Shown here: one piece after another, positions 27,409-35,702 of the stretch
How the letters are laid out: every line of letters starts with the position of its first letter
How positions within the stretch are numbered: position 1 is the first letter of the stretch
Origin: DATBJJ01 sp036556425
GTDB taxonomy: Bacteria; Acidobacteriota; Vicinamibacteria; Vicinamibacterales; 2-12-FULL-66-21
Direction of reading: 5' to 3'
Length of the DNA stretch: 64,000 bases
Assembly (NCBI GenBank): GCA_036556425.1
Contig: DATBJJ010000098.1
Span: forward strand, 1-64,000
The notes under the pieces: generated by a model
Seen by the model: only the letters and a program-made list of their open reading frames with translations
Database searches by the model: none
Told to the model about the DNA's origin: nothing
Translations under genes and position numbers: made by a program

Positions 27409-29055
27409 ATGTCCACGCCTTCTAGGTTAAGCCGCCGCGATTTACTGCGCGCGGCGGGATTGTTCGGCGCGGCCGGCGCCGTCTCGGCGCCGCGTGCGGC
27501 AGCCGGGAGCGGCGCGGTCGTTCCAGCATCCGAAGCCGCGGCGGCGGCGATGCAGTCGGCGCCCGATGTCTACAAGGCCATCGGCGTCCGACCGCTGATC
27601 AATTGCCGCGGCACCTTCACGATAATCGGCGGCTCGATCGAGCTGCCGGAAGTCGCGGCAGCGAAGACGGCGGCCAACAGGCAGTACGCGCACCTCGACG
27701 AGGTCATGGAGGCGGTCGGCAGGCGCCTCGCCGAGCTGACCGGTGCCGAGTGGGGGATGGTGAGCGCCGGCTGCGCCGCGGCGATGTCGCATGGGACCGC
27801 GGCATGCGTCGCCGGAGGCAATCCCGATCTGCACGTGAGGCTTCCGAATCTCGAGGGCTTCGCGAAGGACGAGGTGATCATCCCCACGCACTCGCGGAAC
27901 GTGTACGACGCCGCGATCCGCGCGGTCGGCGTCAAGATCATCGAGGTCGAGACGCCGGAAGCGCTCCAGCTCGCGATCGGTCCGAAGACCGCGATGATCT
28001 ACATCTTCGCCGGACCGCGAAACGACTCGGGGCCGATGTCGACGGAAGCGATCGCCGCGATCGCGCGGCCGCACAACGTGCCGGTCTTCGTCGACGCGGC
28101 CGCCGAGATCCTGACGATTCCAAACGTCCATTTGAAGCGCGGCGCCACCCTCGTCGCGTACAGCGGCGGGAAGTACATCCGCGGACCGCAAAGCGCGGGC
28201 CTGCTGCTCGGCCGGAAGGATCTCGTCAGAGCGGCGTGGGTCCATAGCGCGCCGCATCACGGCTACGCGCGCGCGATGAAGGTCGGGCGCGAAGAGATGA
28301 TCGCGATGCTCGCCGCCGTGGAGAGCTGGGTCAAGCGCGATCACGCCGCGGAGTGGAAGGAATGGGTCGCGCGCTGCGACTACATCGCCGACCGCGTGTC
28401 GAAGATCGCGGGCGTCAGCGCCGCCGTGCAGCGCGAGCCCGGCGCGAGCCTGAGCAATCGCAGCCCCACGCTCCGGATCCGTTGGGACTCGACGCACCTC
28501 GGCATCACCGGCGCCGGCGTCGCGGATCTGCTCGACAAAGGCGAGCCGCGCATCACCCTCGGCGGCGGGGGCGGCGGCGGCGGACGGCAGGGCGGCTCGG
28601 ATCAAGGCGATACGGGCATCTCGATCACGTCCTCGATGATGGCGCCGGGCGACGAGAAGATCGTCGCGCAGCGGATCGTCGAAGTGCTCTCGAAGAAGCA
28701 CACGTTGCCGGCCGTGGAGACGCCGGCCGCGCCGTCAGCCAATCTCTCGGGGCGATGGGAGGTCGATATCGCTTACGCGGCCAGCGCGTCGAAGCATGCG
28801 CTGCACCTCACGCAGGACGGCAACAAGCTGTCGGGCCTGCATCAAGGGAACTTCGTCACGCGCGACATCGCCGGCACGATCAGCGGCGACGCCGTCGTCC
28901 TCGCGAGCAGCGTGACCGAGCGGCACGGCGACGCGATCTCGTACCGGTTCACCGGCAAGATCGCCGGCGACGTCATGTCGGGCGAGTTGAGCATGGGCGA
29001 GTACCTCGGCGCGGCGTGGACGGCCCGCAAGGCGAGCGGCACGCAAGGAGTCTGA
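27409..29055 (+). CDS. Tat-exported SelA-like PLP enzyme 2 with extra C-terminal domain
   Basis: Protein of 548 residues. Residues ~40-430 match the SelA/DgaE-like fold: RPLINCRGTFTIIGGS, VSAGCAAAMSHGTAAC, VDAAAEILTIPN, and probable PLP lysine Lys255 in YSGGKYIRGPQSAG. The N-terminus SRRDLLRAAGLFG is a twin-arginine signal. A glycine stretch (GGGGGGGGRQGG) interrupts the C-terminal subdomain. The last ~100 residues (LSGRWEVDIAYAASASKHALHL to the end) form an extra beta-rich, calycin-like domain that paralogue 1 lacks. GGGAGG lies 6 bases upstream of the ATG. It is followed after 2 bases by the RraA-family gene. Substrate unknown; an exported amino-acid or amino-sugar-acid lyase is a reasonable guess. 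Confidence 0.84.
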   Translation: MSTPSRLSRRDLLRAAGLFGAAGAVSAPRAAAGSGAVVPASEAAAAAMQSAPDVYKAIGVRPLINCRGTFTIIGGSIELPEVAAAKTAANRQYAHLDEVMEAVGRRLAELTGAEWGMVSAGCAAAMSHGTAACVAGGNPDLHVRLPNLEGFAKDEVIIPTHSRNVYDAAIRAVGVKIIEVETPEALQLAIGPKTAMIYIFAGPRNDSGPMSTEAIAAIARPHNVPVFVDAAAEILTIPNVHLKRGATLVAYSGGKYIRGPQSAGLLLGRKDLVRAAWVHSAPHHGYARAMKVGREEMIAMLAAVESWVKRDHAAEWKEWVARCDYIADRVSKIAGVSAAVQREPGASLSNRSPTLRIRWDSTHLGITGAGVADLLDKGEPRITLGGGGGGGGRQGGSDQGDTGISITSSMMAPGDEKIVAQRIVEVLSKKHTLPAVETPAAPSANLSGRWEVDIAYAASASKHALHLTQDGNKLSGLHQGNFVTRDIAGTISGDAVVLASSVTERHGDAISYRFTGKIAGDVMSGELSMGEYLGAAWTARKASGTQGV

Positions 29056-29057
29056 CG

Positions 29058-29945
29058 ATGACGCGATCCATCATGTGCGCGATCGCATCGGCCGTGGTTC
29101 TTGCCGGCGCCGCGAACGCGCAGGTGAACAGCCTGACGCCCGCGCAGTTGACGCGCTACACGCCGTTGAATCCGTACGAGCGGTTCACGGATGGCCGGCC
29201 GAAAGTGCCCGACGCGCTCGTGAACACGATTCGCGAGATGGGCCTCGACGTCGAGGAGGCGTGGGGCCTGCTGCGTCAGAAGGGATACGTCAACCAATAC
29301 GAGGCGAACTGGAACGTGCTGCTGCCCGACAAGAAGCTCGTCGGCCGCGCGTTCACCGTTCAGTTCATGCCGACGCGTCCGGACCTCGCGGACGCCGCGC
29401 AGAAAGAGGCGGATGAGAAAGGCATCGGCCGGCTGCGCAACCAGACCGCGATCGACATGCTCCAGCCGGGAGACGTTGCCGTCGTCGATCTGTTCGGCAA
29501 AGTGAACGGCGGCACGTTCGTCGGCGACAAGCTGGCGTACTACGTTCAGAAAACGACGGGAACGGGCCTCGTCGTCGACGGCGCGCTCTTCTATTTGAGC
29601 CGCATCGCGAAGACCGGCATGCCGGCCTACTATCGCGGCACGCACCCTGGTTCGCTGACCGACGTCCTCCTGACAGGAATCAACGTTCCCGTCCAGATCG
29701 GCGGCGCCATCGTCATGCCTGGCGACATCGTGCTCGGCGATCGCGACGGCGTCCTCTTCATCCCGCCGCAGCTCGTCGAGGAAGTCATCACGTCCGCGAA
29801 GACGCAGCGCCTGCGCGACGAGTGGGTCAAGGCGAAGATGGCGACGGGAAAGTACAAGTCGAGCGAGTTGTACGGCCGGCCAACCGATCCTCAGCTCGCG
29901 AAGGAGCTCGACGAGTACATCAAGAAGGGAATGACCAAGAAGTAG
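29058..29945 (+). CDS. Exported RraA-family protein (aldolase-like)
   Basis: Protein of 295 residues with the RraA / HMG-CHA aldolase fold. LVGRAFTVQFMP, MLQPGDVAVVDLFGKVNGGTFVGDKLAYY, GLVVDGALFYLSRI and GDIVLGDRDGVLFIPPQLVEEV are the core segments; the usual active-site Arg/Asp pair appears changed in the DGALFYLS segment. A Sec signal peptide (CAIASAVVLAGAANAQ) precedes the domain, unusual for a family that is normally cytosolic. It starts 2 bases after the SelA-like gene and is probably translated together with it. Family members are metal-dependent aldolases or decarboxylases of 2-oxoacids; RNase E regulation is not expected for an exported form. Confidence 0.82.
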   Translation: MTRSIMCAIASAVVLAGAANAQVNSLTPAQLTRYTPLNPYERFTDGRPKVPDALVNTIREMGLDVEEAWGLLRQKGYVNQYEANWNVLLPDKKLVGRAFTVQFMPTRPDLADAAQKEADEKGIGRLRNQTAIDMLQPGDVAVVDLFGKVNGGTFVGDKLAYYVQKTTGTGLVVDGALFYLSRIAKTGMPAYYRGTHPGSLTDVLLTGINVPVQIGGAIVMPGDIVLGDRDGVLFIPPQLVEEVITSAKTQRLRDEWVKAKMATGKYKSSELYGRPTDPQLAKELDEYIKKGMTKK

Positions 29946-29947
29946 CC

Positions 29948-30151
29948 CTACCTCTTCTTCGACGACGCTCGCTTGCGCGACGATTTGCGCGGCACCTTCG
30001 CGCCCTTGCGGCGCGATTCGTTCAGCGCGATCGCGATCGCCTGCTTCCGGCTTCGGACCTTGCGGCCGGATCCGCTCTCGAGCGTTCCGCGTTTGCGGCG
30101 CCGCATCGCGGACTCCACGTTCTTCGACGCCGACTTGCCGTACTTTGCCAT
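29948..30151 (-). CDS. Small basic DUF6496-type protein
   Basis: Very basic protein of 67 residues that starts MAKYGKSASKNVESAMRRRK and contains GRKVRSRKQAIAIALNESRRKGAKVP. This pattern recurs in many bacteria as a small Lys/Arg-rich protein of unknown role (DUF6496). The ATG at 30151 follows GAGGGGG, which decides it over an upstream in-frame start at 30193. It may bind nucleic acid, judging only from charge. It is convergent with the RraA gene, 2 bases between the stops. Confidence 0.8.
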   Translation of the reverse strand: MAKYGKSASKNVESAMRRRKRGTLESGSGRKVRSRKQAIAIALNESRRKGAKVPRKSSRKRASSKKR

Positions 30152-30210
30152 CTGGACCCCCTCAGAATGACTGCACCGGATCGCACGGTGCAAATCACAT
30201 GCTCATATCC

Positions 30211-30226
30211 GTGACGGGCCCGTCAC
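30211..30226. promoter_or_regulatory. 16-bp perfect palindrome in a divergent promoter region
   Basis: GTGACGGGCCCGTCAC is a perfect 16-bp palindrome between the divergent DUF6496 and isochorismatase-like genes. It is a candidate operator; an A+T-rich stretch with a possible -10 element (AATAAAAT) follows on the plus strand. Confidence 0.5.
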
Positions 30227-30275
30227 AATCTGAATAAAATCGGAACACGTGTTGCAGCTTACGGCCTGGATGAGT

Positions 30276-30860
30276 ATGGCGAAATCGGGTTCCGGCGCGG
30301 CGCTTCTCTTGATCGACGTCATCAACGACATGGACTTCCCCGGCTCCCAGCCGCTCGTCGAGCAGGCCGTACCCATGGCGCGCCGCCTGCGCAGCCTCAA
30401 GCAGCGGGCGCGCGCCGCGGGCATTCCAACGATCTACATCAACGACAACTTCGGGAAGTGGCGATCGGATTTTCGGACGCTCGTCGACCACTGCATTCAC
30501 GACGAGGTGCCCGGACGCGAAGTGGCGCGAATCCTTCAGCCCGACAGCGAGGACTACTTCATCCTCAAGCCGAAGCATTCGGCGTTCCACTGCACGGCGC
30601 TCGAAATCCTGCTCGAAAGCCTCGGGGCGAACACGGTCATCATGACGGGGATCGCGGGGAACATCTGCGTGCTCTTCAGCGCGAACGACGCCTACATGCG
30701 CGATTTCCGGCTCATCGTGCCTGGTGACTGCATCGTGTCGAATACCGAAGCGGAGAACCTGGACGCGCTCCAGCAAATGCGGACCGTGCTGAAGGCGGAT
30801 GTCACACCCTCCGATGCGCTGGATCTCGACGCCATCGGGCGCAAGGCAGAGTTCGCGTGA
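30276..30860 (+). CDS. Isochorismatase-family cysteine hydrolase
   Basis: Cytosolic hydrolase of 194 residues from the chosen start. The catalytic triad of the family is visible: Asp in LLLIDVINDMDF, Lys in LKPKHSAFHCTALE and Cys in MTGIAGNICVLFSANDAYMRDF. The cis-peptide region precedes the Cys. Members hydrolyse nicotinamide, isochorismate, biuret or similar amides; the exact substrate cannot be told. ATG 30276 has GGATGAG nearby; alternatives are ATG 30270 and GTG 30249. The stop overlaps the GTG start of the HhH-PHP gene by four bases (GTGA). Confidence 0.85.
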   Translation: MAKSGSGAALLLIDVINDMDFPGSQPLVEQAVPMARRLRSLKQRARAAGIPTIYINDNFGKWRSDFRTLVDHCIHDEVPGREVARILQPDSEDYFILKPKHSAFHCTALEILLESLGANTVIMTGIAGNICVLFSANDAYMRDFRLIVPGDCIVSNTEAENLDALQQMRTVLKADVTPSDALDLDAIGRKAEFA

Positions 30861-31999
30861 AAGAGACCGGCCGCGACACGAACACGTTGATAGCCGGACT
30901 GCTGCGCGATCTCGCCGCGGTGCAGACGTCGACGCAGAGCCGATGGGGCTACCGGCGCGCCGCAGCGGCGATCAGCGATTTGGATGAGCCGATCGAGGCG
31001 CTCGTCCAGCCGGACGGAACGCTCCGCAAGATCCCGAACGTCGGCCCCTCGTCTACGCGCGTGATCCTCGAGGTGCTGCGCACCGGATCCTCGGCGACGG
31101 TGGAGCAGGCGGTTCAGTCGAGCCCCAAGCGCAAGCAGATCGACGCGAGCCGGGAGCTGCGGGGAGATTTCCTGAGCCGTTCGCAGGTGATGGCCGCGCT
31201 GAGCGACGCCAGCCTCGACGGCCCGTCGATGGCGGACTACCGCGGCGATTTGCAGATGCACTCCGTGTGGAGCGACGGCCGCCAGACGCTCGAGGGGATC
31301 GTCGAGGGGTGTCTCGCGCGCGGCTATGACTACGCGGCGGTCACCGATCACTCGTACGGGCTTCCGATCGCCCGCGGCGTTCCGATGGCGAAACTCGTCG
31401 AGCAGCACCGCGAGATCGAGAAGTTGAACCGCGCGTTCGCTGGTCGCTTTCGGCTGCTCAAAGGGATCGAGGCCAACATTCGCGCCGACGGATCGATCGA
31501 CATGGAACCGCACGAGCTCGAGACGCTCGAGATCGTCGTTGCCGCGCCGCACTCGGCGCTGCGCAGCGCGGCGCCTCAGACCGCGCGGATGATTGCCGCC
31601 GTATCCACGCCCGGCGTGCACATTCTCGGGCACCCGCGAGGCCGGAAGTTCGGCGCAAGACCCGGCGTGTCCGCCGATTGGGATGCGGTCTTCGCGGCTG
31701 CCGCGCGCACCGGCGTCGCGATCGAGATCGACGGCGATCCGTCGCGGCAGGACGTGGACCACACGCTGGCTCCTCGCGCGCTCCGCGCCGGATGCCTCTT
31801 CGCGCTCGACAGCGACGCGCACGCGAACGACGAGCTCGAATACGCGGAGACGGCGATCGCGCACGCGCGGCTCGCGGGCATTCCTCGGGATCGAATCATC
31901 AACTGCTGGCCGTTGAAGCGGCTGCTCACCTGGGCTCGACGGCGATCGTCCGAGCTCGCGTCGCCGGCGGCGCGCCGCGGCGCGGATTTTCGACCGTGA
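30857..31999 (+). CDS. HhH-PHP protein (PolX-like without polymerase core)
   Basis: Protein of 380 residues. Residues ~8-75 resemble the 8-kDa helix-hairpin-helix domain of family X DNA polymerases (GYRRAAAAISDL, LRKIPNVGPSSTRVILEVL). After a short linker there is a PHP phosphoesterase domain from ~128: LQMHSVWSDGRQTLE, VTDHSYG, KGIEANI, AAPHSAL, LGHPRGRKF and ALDSDAHAN, all metal-binding positions. The palm and thumb of PolX are absent, so it cannot be a polymerase. It probably acts as a DNA-directed or small-substrate phosphoesterase/nuclease. Starts with GTG overlapping the previous stop; ends overlapping the GTG of the histidine kinase (GTGA). Confidence 0.82.
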   Translation: MKETGRDTNTLIAGLLRDLAAVQTSTQSRWGYRRAAAAISDLDEPIEALVQPDGTLRKIPNVGPSSTRVILEVLRTGSSATVEQAVQSSPKRKQIDASRELRGDFLSRSQVMAALSDASLDGPSMADYRGDLQMHSVWSDGRQTLEGIVEGCLARGYDYAAVTDHSYGLPIARGVPMAKLVEQHREIEKLNRAFAGRFRLLKGIEANIRADGSIDMEPHELETLEIVVAAPHSALRSAAPQTARMIAAVSTPGVHILGHPRGRKFGARPGVSADWDAVFAAAARTGVAIEIDGDPSRQDVDHTLAPRALRAGCLFALDSDAHANDELEYAETAIAHARLAGIPRDRIINCWPLKRLLTWARRRSSELASPAARRGADFRP

Positions 32000-33111
32000 C
32001 GATTCCGCCGAAGTTCGCCGCGCGGTGGCTTGCCGCGATCGTCGAATCGAGCGACGACGCGATCGTCAGCAAGGATCTGAACGGCATCGTTACGTCGTGG
32101 AACGGCGCGGCCGAGAATCTCTTCGGGTTCACATCCGCCGAGATCGTCGGGACCTCGATCTGCCGCATCATTCCAGCCGACCGTCAGGGCGAAGAAGACG
32201 ACCTGCTGGCGCGGCTGCGGAATGGCGAGAAGATCGATCACTTCGAGACGATACGCCAGCGCAAGGACGGCACGCTCGTGCCCATCTCCCTGACGGTCTC
32301 ACCGATCCGCGACGAGGACGGCCGCATCGTCGGCGCGTCGAAGATCGCGCGCGACATCACGGAGCGGAAGCTGATCGAGCAAGCGCGAGCCGAGGTGCTG
32401 CGGACCGCGCAGGAAGCCAGCCGGCTGAAGGACGAATTCCTCGCAACGCTCTCGCACGAGCTGCGCACGCCGCTGAACGCGATCTTCGGTTACGCGCGCA
32501 TGCTGCGCGCAGGCGCGGTCTCCACGGATCAGCAGCAGCATGCGATGGAGACGATCGAGCGCAACGCGACGGCGCTGACCCGGCTTGTCGAAGACATCCT
32601 CGATTCGTCCGCGATCATCGCGGGCAAGCTGCGGCTCAGAGTGCAGCCGGTGCAGCTCCAGGCCATCGTCGCGGAGGCGCTTCAAACGGTTCGTCCCTCG
32701 GCCGACGCTCGCGGCATCGCCCTCGAAACGGCGATCGATCCGGCGATTCCCGAGATAACCGGCGATCCCGATCGCCTGCAGCAGATCGTGTGGAACCTGC
32801 TGTCGAATGGCGTCAAGTTCACCGACCGCGGCGGAACGGTGCGCATCAGCCTCGACCATGCGGCCTCGACCGTGCGGCTGATGGTCAGCGATACGGGCAT
32901 CGGAATCGCGCCGGAGTTCCAGCCCCACGTCTTCGATCGTTTTCGTCAGGCGGATTCGGGCGCGAGCCGCGAGCGCGGCGGCCTCGGGCTCGGCCTCTCG
33001 ATCGTGCGGCATCTCGTCGAGATGCACGGCGGCACGATCGCCGTCACGAGCGCGGGCCAGAATCAGGGCTCGACCTTCGTCGTCACTCTGCCGGCGCCGC
33101 CGCGCGCCTGA
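31996..33111 (+). CDS. PAS-domain sensor histidine kinase
   Basis: Soluble histidine kinase of 371 residues. A PAS domain (IVESSDDAIVSKDLNGIVTSWN to ISLTVSPIRDEDG) is followed by HisKA with His154 in TLSHELRTPLNAI. The HATPase_c domain has N box NLLSNGVKF, G1 DTGIGIAP and G2 GGLGLGLSI. No membrane segment. The GTG start at 31996 overlaps the PHP stop. Its PAS domain is close to the second PAS of the hybrid kinase at 55178. The last 49 bases overlap the end of the opposing UdgX gene. The role is unknown. Confidence 0.88.
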   Translation: MTIPPKFAARWLAAIVESSDDAIVSKDLNGIVTSWNGAAENLFGFTSAEIVGTSICRIIPADRQGEEDDLLARLRNGEKIDHFETIRQRKDGTLVPISLTVSPIRDEDGRIVGASKIARDITERKLIEQARAEVLRTAQEASRLKDEFLATLSHELRTPLNAIFGYARMLRAGAVSTDQQQHAMETIERNATALTRLVEDILDSSAIIAGKLRLRVQPVQLQAIVAEALQTVRPSADARGIALETAIDPAIPEITGDPDRLQQIVWNLLSNGVKFTDRGGTVRISLDHAASTVRLMVSDTGIGIAPEFQPHVFDRFRQADSGASRERGGLGLGLSIVRHLVEMHGGTIAVTSAGQNQGSTFVVTLPAPPRA

Positions 33112-33737
33112 CCGACGCGCTTCGCCAGCGCCCGCAAATCGTTCACGAACAGCCGGCGCGCCTCGGCGCGCGATTCCGAGTCGGGCGCTCTGAGAATCGA
33201 CGACGGGTGGACCGTCAGCGTCACGATGTCCGCGAGATCCGACGGGAAGAACTTGCCGCGATCGCGCATCACCCGCGCCGACGAACCGAGAATCACGCCG
33301 GCGGCCGTCGCGCCCAGCGCGACGATGGCGCGCGGCTTCAAGAGCGCGATTTCGCTGTCGAGCCACACGCGGCAGGCGAGGATCTCTTCGCGGTTGGGCT
33401 TCTCGTGGATGCGGCGCTTTCCGCGCGGCGTCCACTTGAAGTGCTTCACTGCGTTGGTGAGATACACCTGAGCGAGATCGATTCCGGCCTCCTCGAGCGA
33501 GGCCCTGAGGAGTTGTCCCGCGGGGCCGACGAACGGCTCGCCCTCGAGGTCTTCGGCGTCTCCGGGCTGTTCGCCGACGAGCATGATCGGCGCCTGCTTG
33601 GGACCTTCGCCGAAGACGGTCTGGGTCGCGCGCTTCCAGAGATCGCAGCGCCGGCACTTCATCGCTTCGTCGCGTACAGCGTCGAGATCCTTCGGAAGCG
33701 ATCGCGGCTCGGCTTTCTTTGCCATGGCGCTCGGCAT
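33063..33737 (-). CDS. udgX: UdgX-type uracil-DNA glycosylase
   Basis: Protein of 224 residues of the uracil-DNA glycosylase superfamily. Motifs are GEQPGD (55-60), a downstream LTNAVKHF, and HPSSILR near the C-terminus. The loop KRRIHEKP (107-114, His111) is the hallmark of UdgX, which forms a covalent bond to DNA at the uracil site and needs a 4Fe-4S cluster; Cys28, Cys31 and Cys122 fit as cluster ligands. The start may be at MAKKAEP (33725). The gene end overlaps the opposing histidine kinase by 49 bases, an unusually long antiparallel overlap. Confidence 0.87.
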   Translation of the reverse strand: MPSAMAKKAEPRSLPKDLDAVRDEAMKCRRCDLWKRATQTVFGEGPKQAPIMLVGEQPGDAEDLEGEPFVGPAGQLLRASLEEAGIDLAQVYLTNAVKHFKWTPRGKRRIHEKPNREEILACRVWLDSEIALLKPRAIVALGATAAGVILGSSARVMRDRGKFFPSDLADIVTLTVHPSSILRAPDSESRAEARRLFVNDLRALAKRVGQARGGAGRVTTKVEP

Positions 33738-33760
33738 ATTCTGCGATCACAGACCGTGCC

Positions 33761-33779
33761 GTTGGGGTCAGACCCCAAC
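33761..33779. repeat. 8-bp stem hairpin GTTGGGGT/ACCCCAAC
   Basis: A perfect 8-bp inverted repeat with a CAG loop lies just after the stop of the ABC permease and upstream of UdgX, both on the minus strand. It could slow transcription between them but has no T-run; the TGGGGTCAGACCCC core looks like a dispersed palindrome. Confidence 0.55.
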
Positions 33780-33786
33780 CGCGAAT

Positions 33787-34980
33787 CTACCCGCTCCGGC
33801 CCAGCACTACGGCGCGGAACAGCCGGGCGCCGGCGGCGAGCGCGATCGCGGAGAAGATCCACGTGAACGCGAGGGCGCTGACGATTTCGATCGGACCGAT
33901 GGTGCCGTTGCCCAGACGAAGCAGCACCGTCACGGGCGCGGTCAGCGGAAACCATGACAGCCACCGCGCCGTGCCGAGTCCGCCGTCCGTCGTGATCCAG
34001 TGCACGAGCATCATCGGGCTCGCGGCCGCGAGCATCCAGACGCTGGCCATCTGCATCGACTCGTGGCCCGTTCGCGCGATGGCTCCCGTGACGCCCATCA
34101 GCACCGAGAACAACACGTAGCCCGTCGCGAAGCACGCGGCCGCCGCGATCACGAATCGCACCGACAGATCGAGCAGCACGATCCCCGATCCGGCCGTTGC
34201 GGCCAGAACGAGCACGTAGAACGCCAACTGCAAGAACCCTGCGGCGGAGAGACCGATCACCTTGCCGGTGACGAGCGATTCCGCGGGCACGCTCGAGAGC
34301 AGCACCTCGAGCATGCGGTTCTCGCGCTCCGACGACATCGATTCCTGGAGCGTGCCGCCGGACACGAAGATCCCGATTCCGAGCAGCAGCGACACGCCGA
34401 GCGGTCCCGCGAATGCCGCAAGGATGGCGTTGTCCGCTTCCGGCAGGGAACGGCCGTCCGTCTTCACTGTGAAGAACGCGACACGCGCGTCGGGCTCGAC
34501 CACGCGCGCGCGGATTGTGTCGGGCAGTCGATCGTTCAGCATCGCCTGCCGAATCGCGCGGGCCACGCGGGCGCGATGATCGAGACGCGCGCCGAATCGC
34601 AGCAGCCCGCCTTCCTCGCGCGCGTGAATCTCGATGCGACCGGTCTCGAGATAGTCCGTGCCGATCACGGCAAAGCAGGCGATGCGGCGTTCGCGCAACA
34701 GCGTCCGCGCGGATTCGACCGTTCGTTCGATGTGCACGCGGTCGCCGAGCTCGCCGGCAGCGCGGGCGGTGATCGCTCCAGACGGATCGACGAGCGCGAT
34801 CGCCGCCGGCGCGTCGTTGTCGGCGATCACCGAGCGCGTCGAGAGGCCGATGAGCGACGCGAGCCCGAGATGGAGCATCGGCAGACTCACGAGCGCGATG
34901 ATGAAGCCCGTTCGCCTGACGGCGTGCACGAACTCCCAACGCGCGACGAGCCAAATCTGTCGCAGCGGCGCGATCGTCAT
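33787..34980 (-). CDS. ABC-2 type transporter permease (NatB-like)
   Basis: Inner-membrane permease of 397 residues. It has one N-terminal membrane helix (FIIALVSLPMLHLGLASLIG), a large extracytoplasmic domain to about residue 190, and five to six C-terminal helices. The conserved SSERENRMLEVLLSSVPAESLVTGKVIGL of the NatB group lies at the start of the second part. The ATG overlaps the TGA of the ATPase gene (ATGA), so the two form one exporter. NatAB-type exporters pump sodium or other small molecules; the substrate here is unknown. A hairpin follows the stop. Confidence 0.88.
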   Translation of the reverse strand: MTIAPLRQIWLVARWEFVHAVRRTGFIIALVSLPMLHLGLASLIGLSTRSVIADNDAPAAIALVDPSGAITARAAGELGDRVHIERTVESARTLLRERRIACFAVIGTDYLETGRIEIHAREEGGLLRFGARLDHRARVARAIRQAMLNDRLPDTIRARVVEPDARVAFFTVKTDGRSLPEADNAILAAFAGPLGVSLLLGIGIFVSGGTLQESMSSERENRMLEVLLSSVPAESLVTGKVIGLSAAGFLQLAFYVLVLAATAGSGIVLLDLSVRFVIAAAACFATGYVLFSVLMGVTGAIARTGHESMQMASVWMLAAASPMMLVHWITTDGGLGTARWLSWFPLTAPVTVLLRLGNGTIGPIEIVSALAFTWIFSAIALAAGARLFRAVVLGRSG

Positions 34981-35702
34981 TGCGGTCCTCCTTTCGTGAC
35001 GGCCGACACGAACGCGTGCTCGAGCGAGCCGCCATACGTTTCGCGCAGCGCGGAAACGGACGCGTCCGCGACGACGCGGCCGCCGGATACGATCGCGACG
35101 CGATCGCAGAGCGGCTCGAGCACGTGAAGCTGATGCGCCGAGAGGAGCACGGCCTTGCCGGCGGCGCGCGCGTCGGCGACGAGCGCCGCGAAGAGCCGGA
35201 CGTTCAGCGGATCGAGCCCGGAAAACGGCTCGTCGAGCAGCAGCACCGGCGCGTCGATCATCAGCGCCGCCGCGAACTGCACTTTTTGCTGCTGTCCCTT
35301 CGAGAGCGTGCCGAGATGCCGTTCGATCGCGTCGGCGAGATCCATGCGCGCCAGCCACGCGTGTGCCGCGCGCCGTGCGTCCGCCTCGGCGATCCCGCGG
35401 AGCGTCGCCAGGTAGACGAGCGTTTCGCCGATGGGCTGCCGCGCGTACAGTCCGCGCTCCTCGGGCAGATACGAGATGTGTCTACCGCGGCGGCGGCTCC
35501 CGTCGCCCTCGACAATCGCATCGCCGGCGTCGGGCTCGAGCAGGCCGACGATCGTGCGAATGAGCGTCGTCTTGCCGGCCCCATTCGGCCCGAGCAGCCC
35601 GACGATCTCGCCGCCGTTGAGCTCGAGGCTGACGTCGTCGAGGATGCGCCGGCCGTCGAGAGACTTCGTCACGCGCGCCACGCGCACTGCGGGTGCTGTC
35701 AT
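34977..35702 (-). CDS. ABC transporter ATP-binding protein
   Basis: ATPase of 241 residues. Walker A is GPNGAGKTT, the signature motif is LSKGQQQKV, Walker B is VLLLDEPFSGLDP, and the H-loop is LLSAHQLH. The C-terminal LEHAFVSAV is typical of NatA-like subunits. The ATG at 35702 follows a GGAGGA box and was chosen over the long upstream frame, which has no homology. It is the first gene of the two-gene exporter with the ABC-2 permease. Confidence 0.92.
   Translation of the reverse strand: MTAPAVRVARVTKSLDGRRILDDVSLELNGGEIVGLLGPNGAGKTTLIRTIVGLLEPDAGDAIVEGDGSRRRGRHISYLPEERGLYARQPIGETLVYLATLRGIAEADARRAAHAWLARMDLADAIERHLGTLSKGQQQKVQFAAALMIDAPVLLLDEPFSGLDPLNVRLFAALVADARAAGKAVLLSAHQLHVLEPLCDRVAIVSGGRVVADASVSALRETYGGSLEHAFVSAVTKGGPQ

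Noticed and set aside
29058..29945. RNase E regulator RraA
   Set aside because: A Sec signal peptide places it outside the cytoplasm, away from RNase E; named by fold only.
30857..31999. Full DNA polymerase X
   Set aside because: No palm or thumb segment and no catalytic Asp triad lie between the HhH and PHP domains.
33761..33779. Rho-independent terminator
   Set aside because: The stem is good but no T-run follows on either strand; recorded as a hairpin only.
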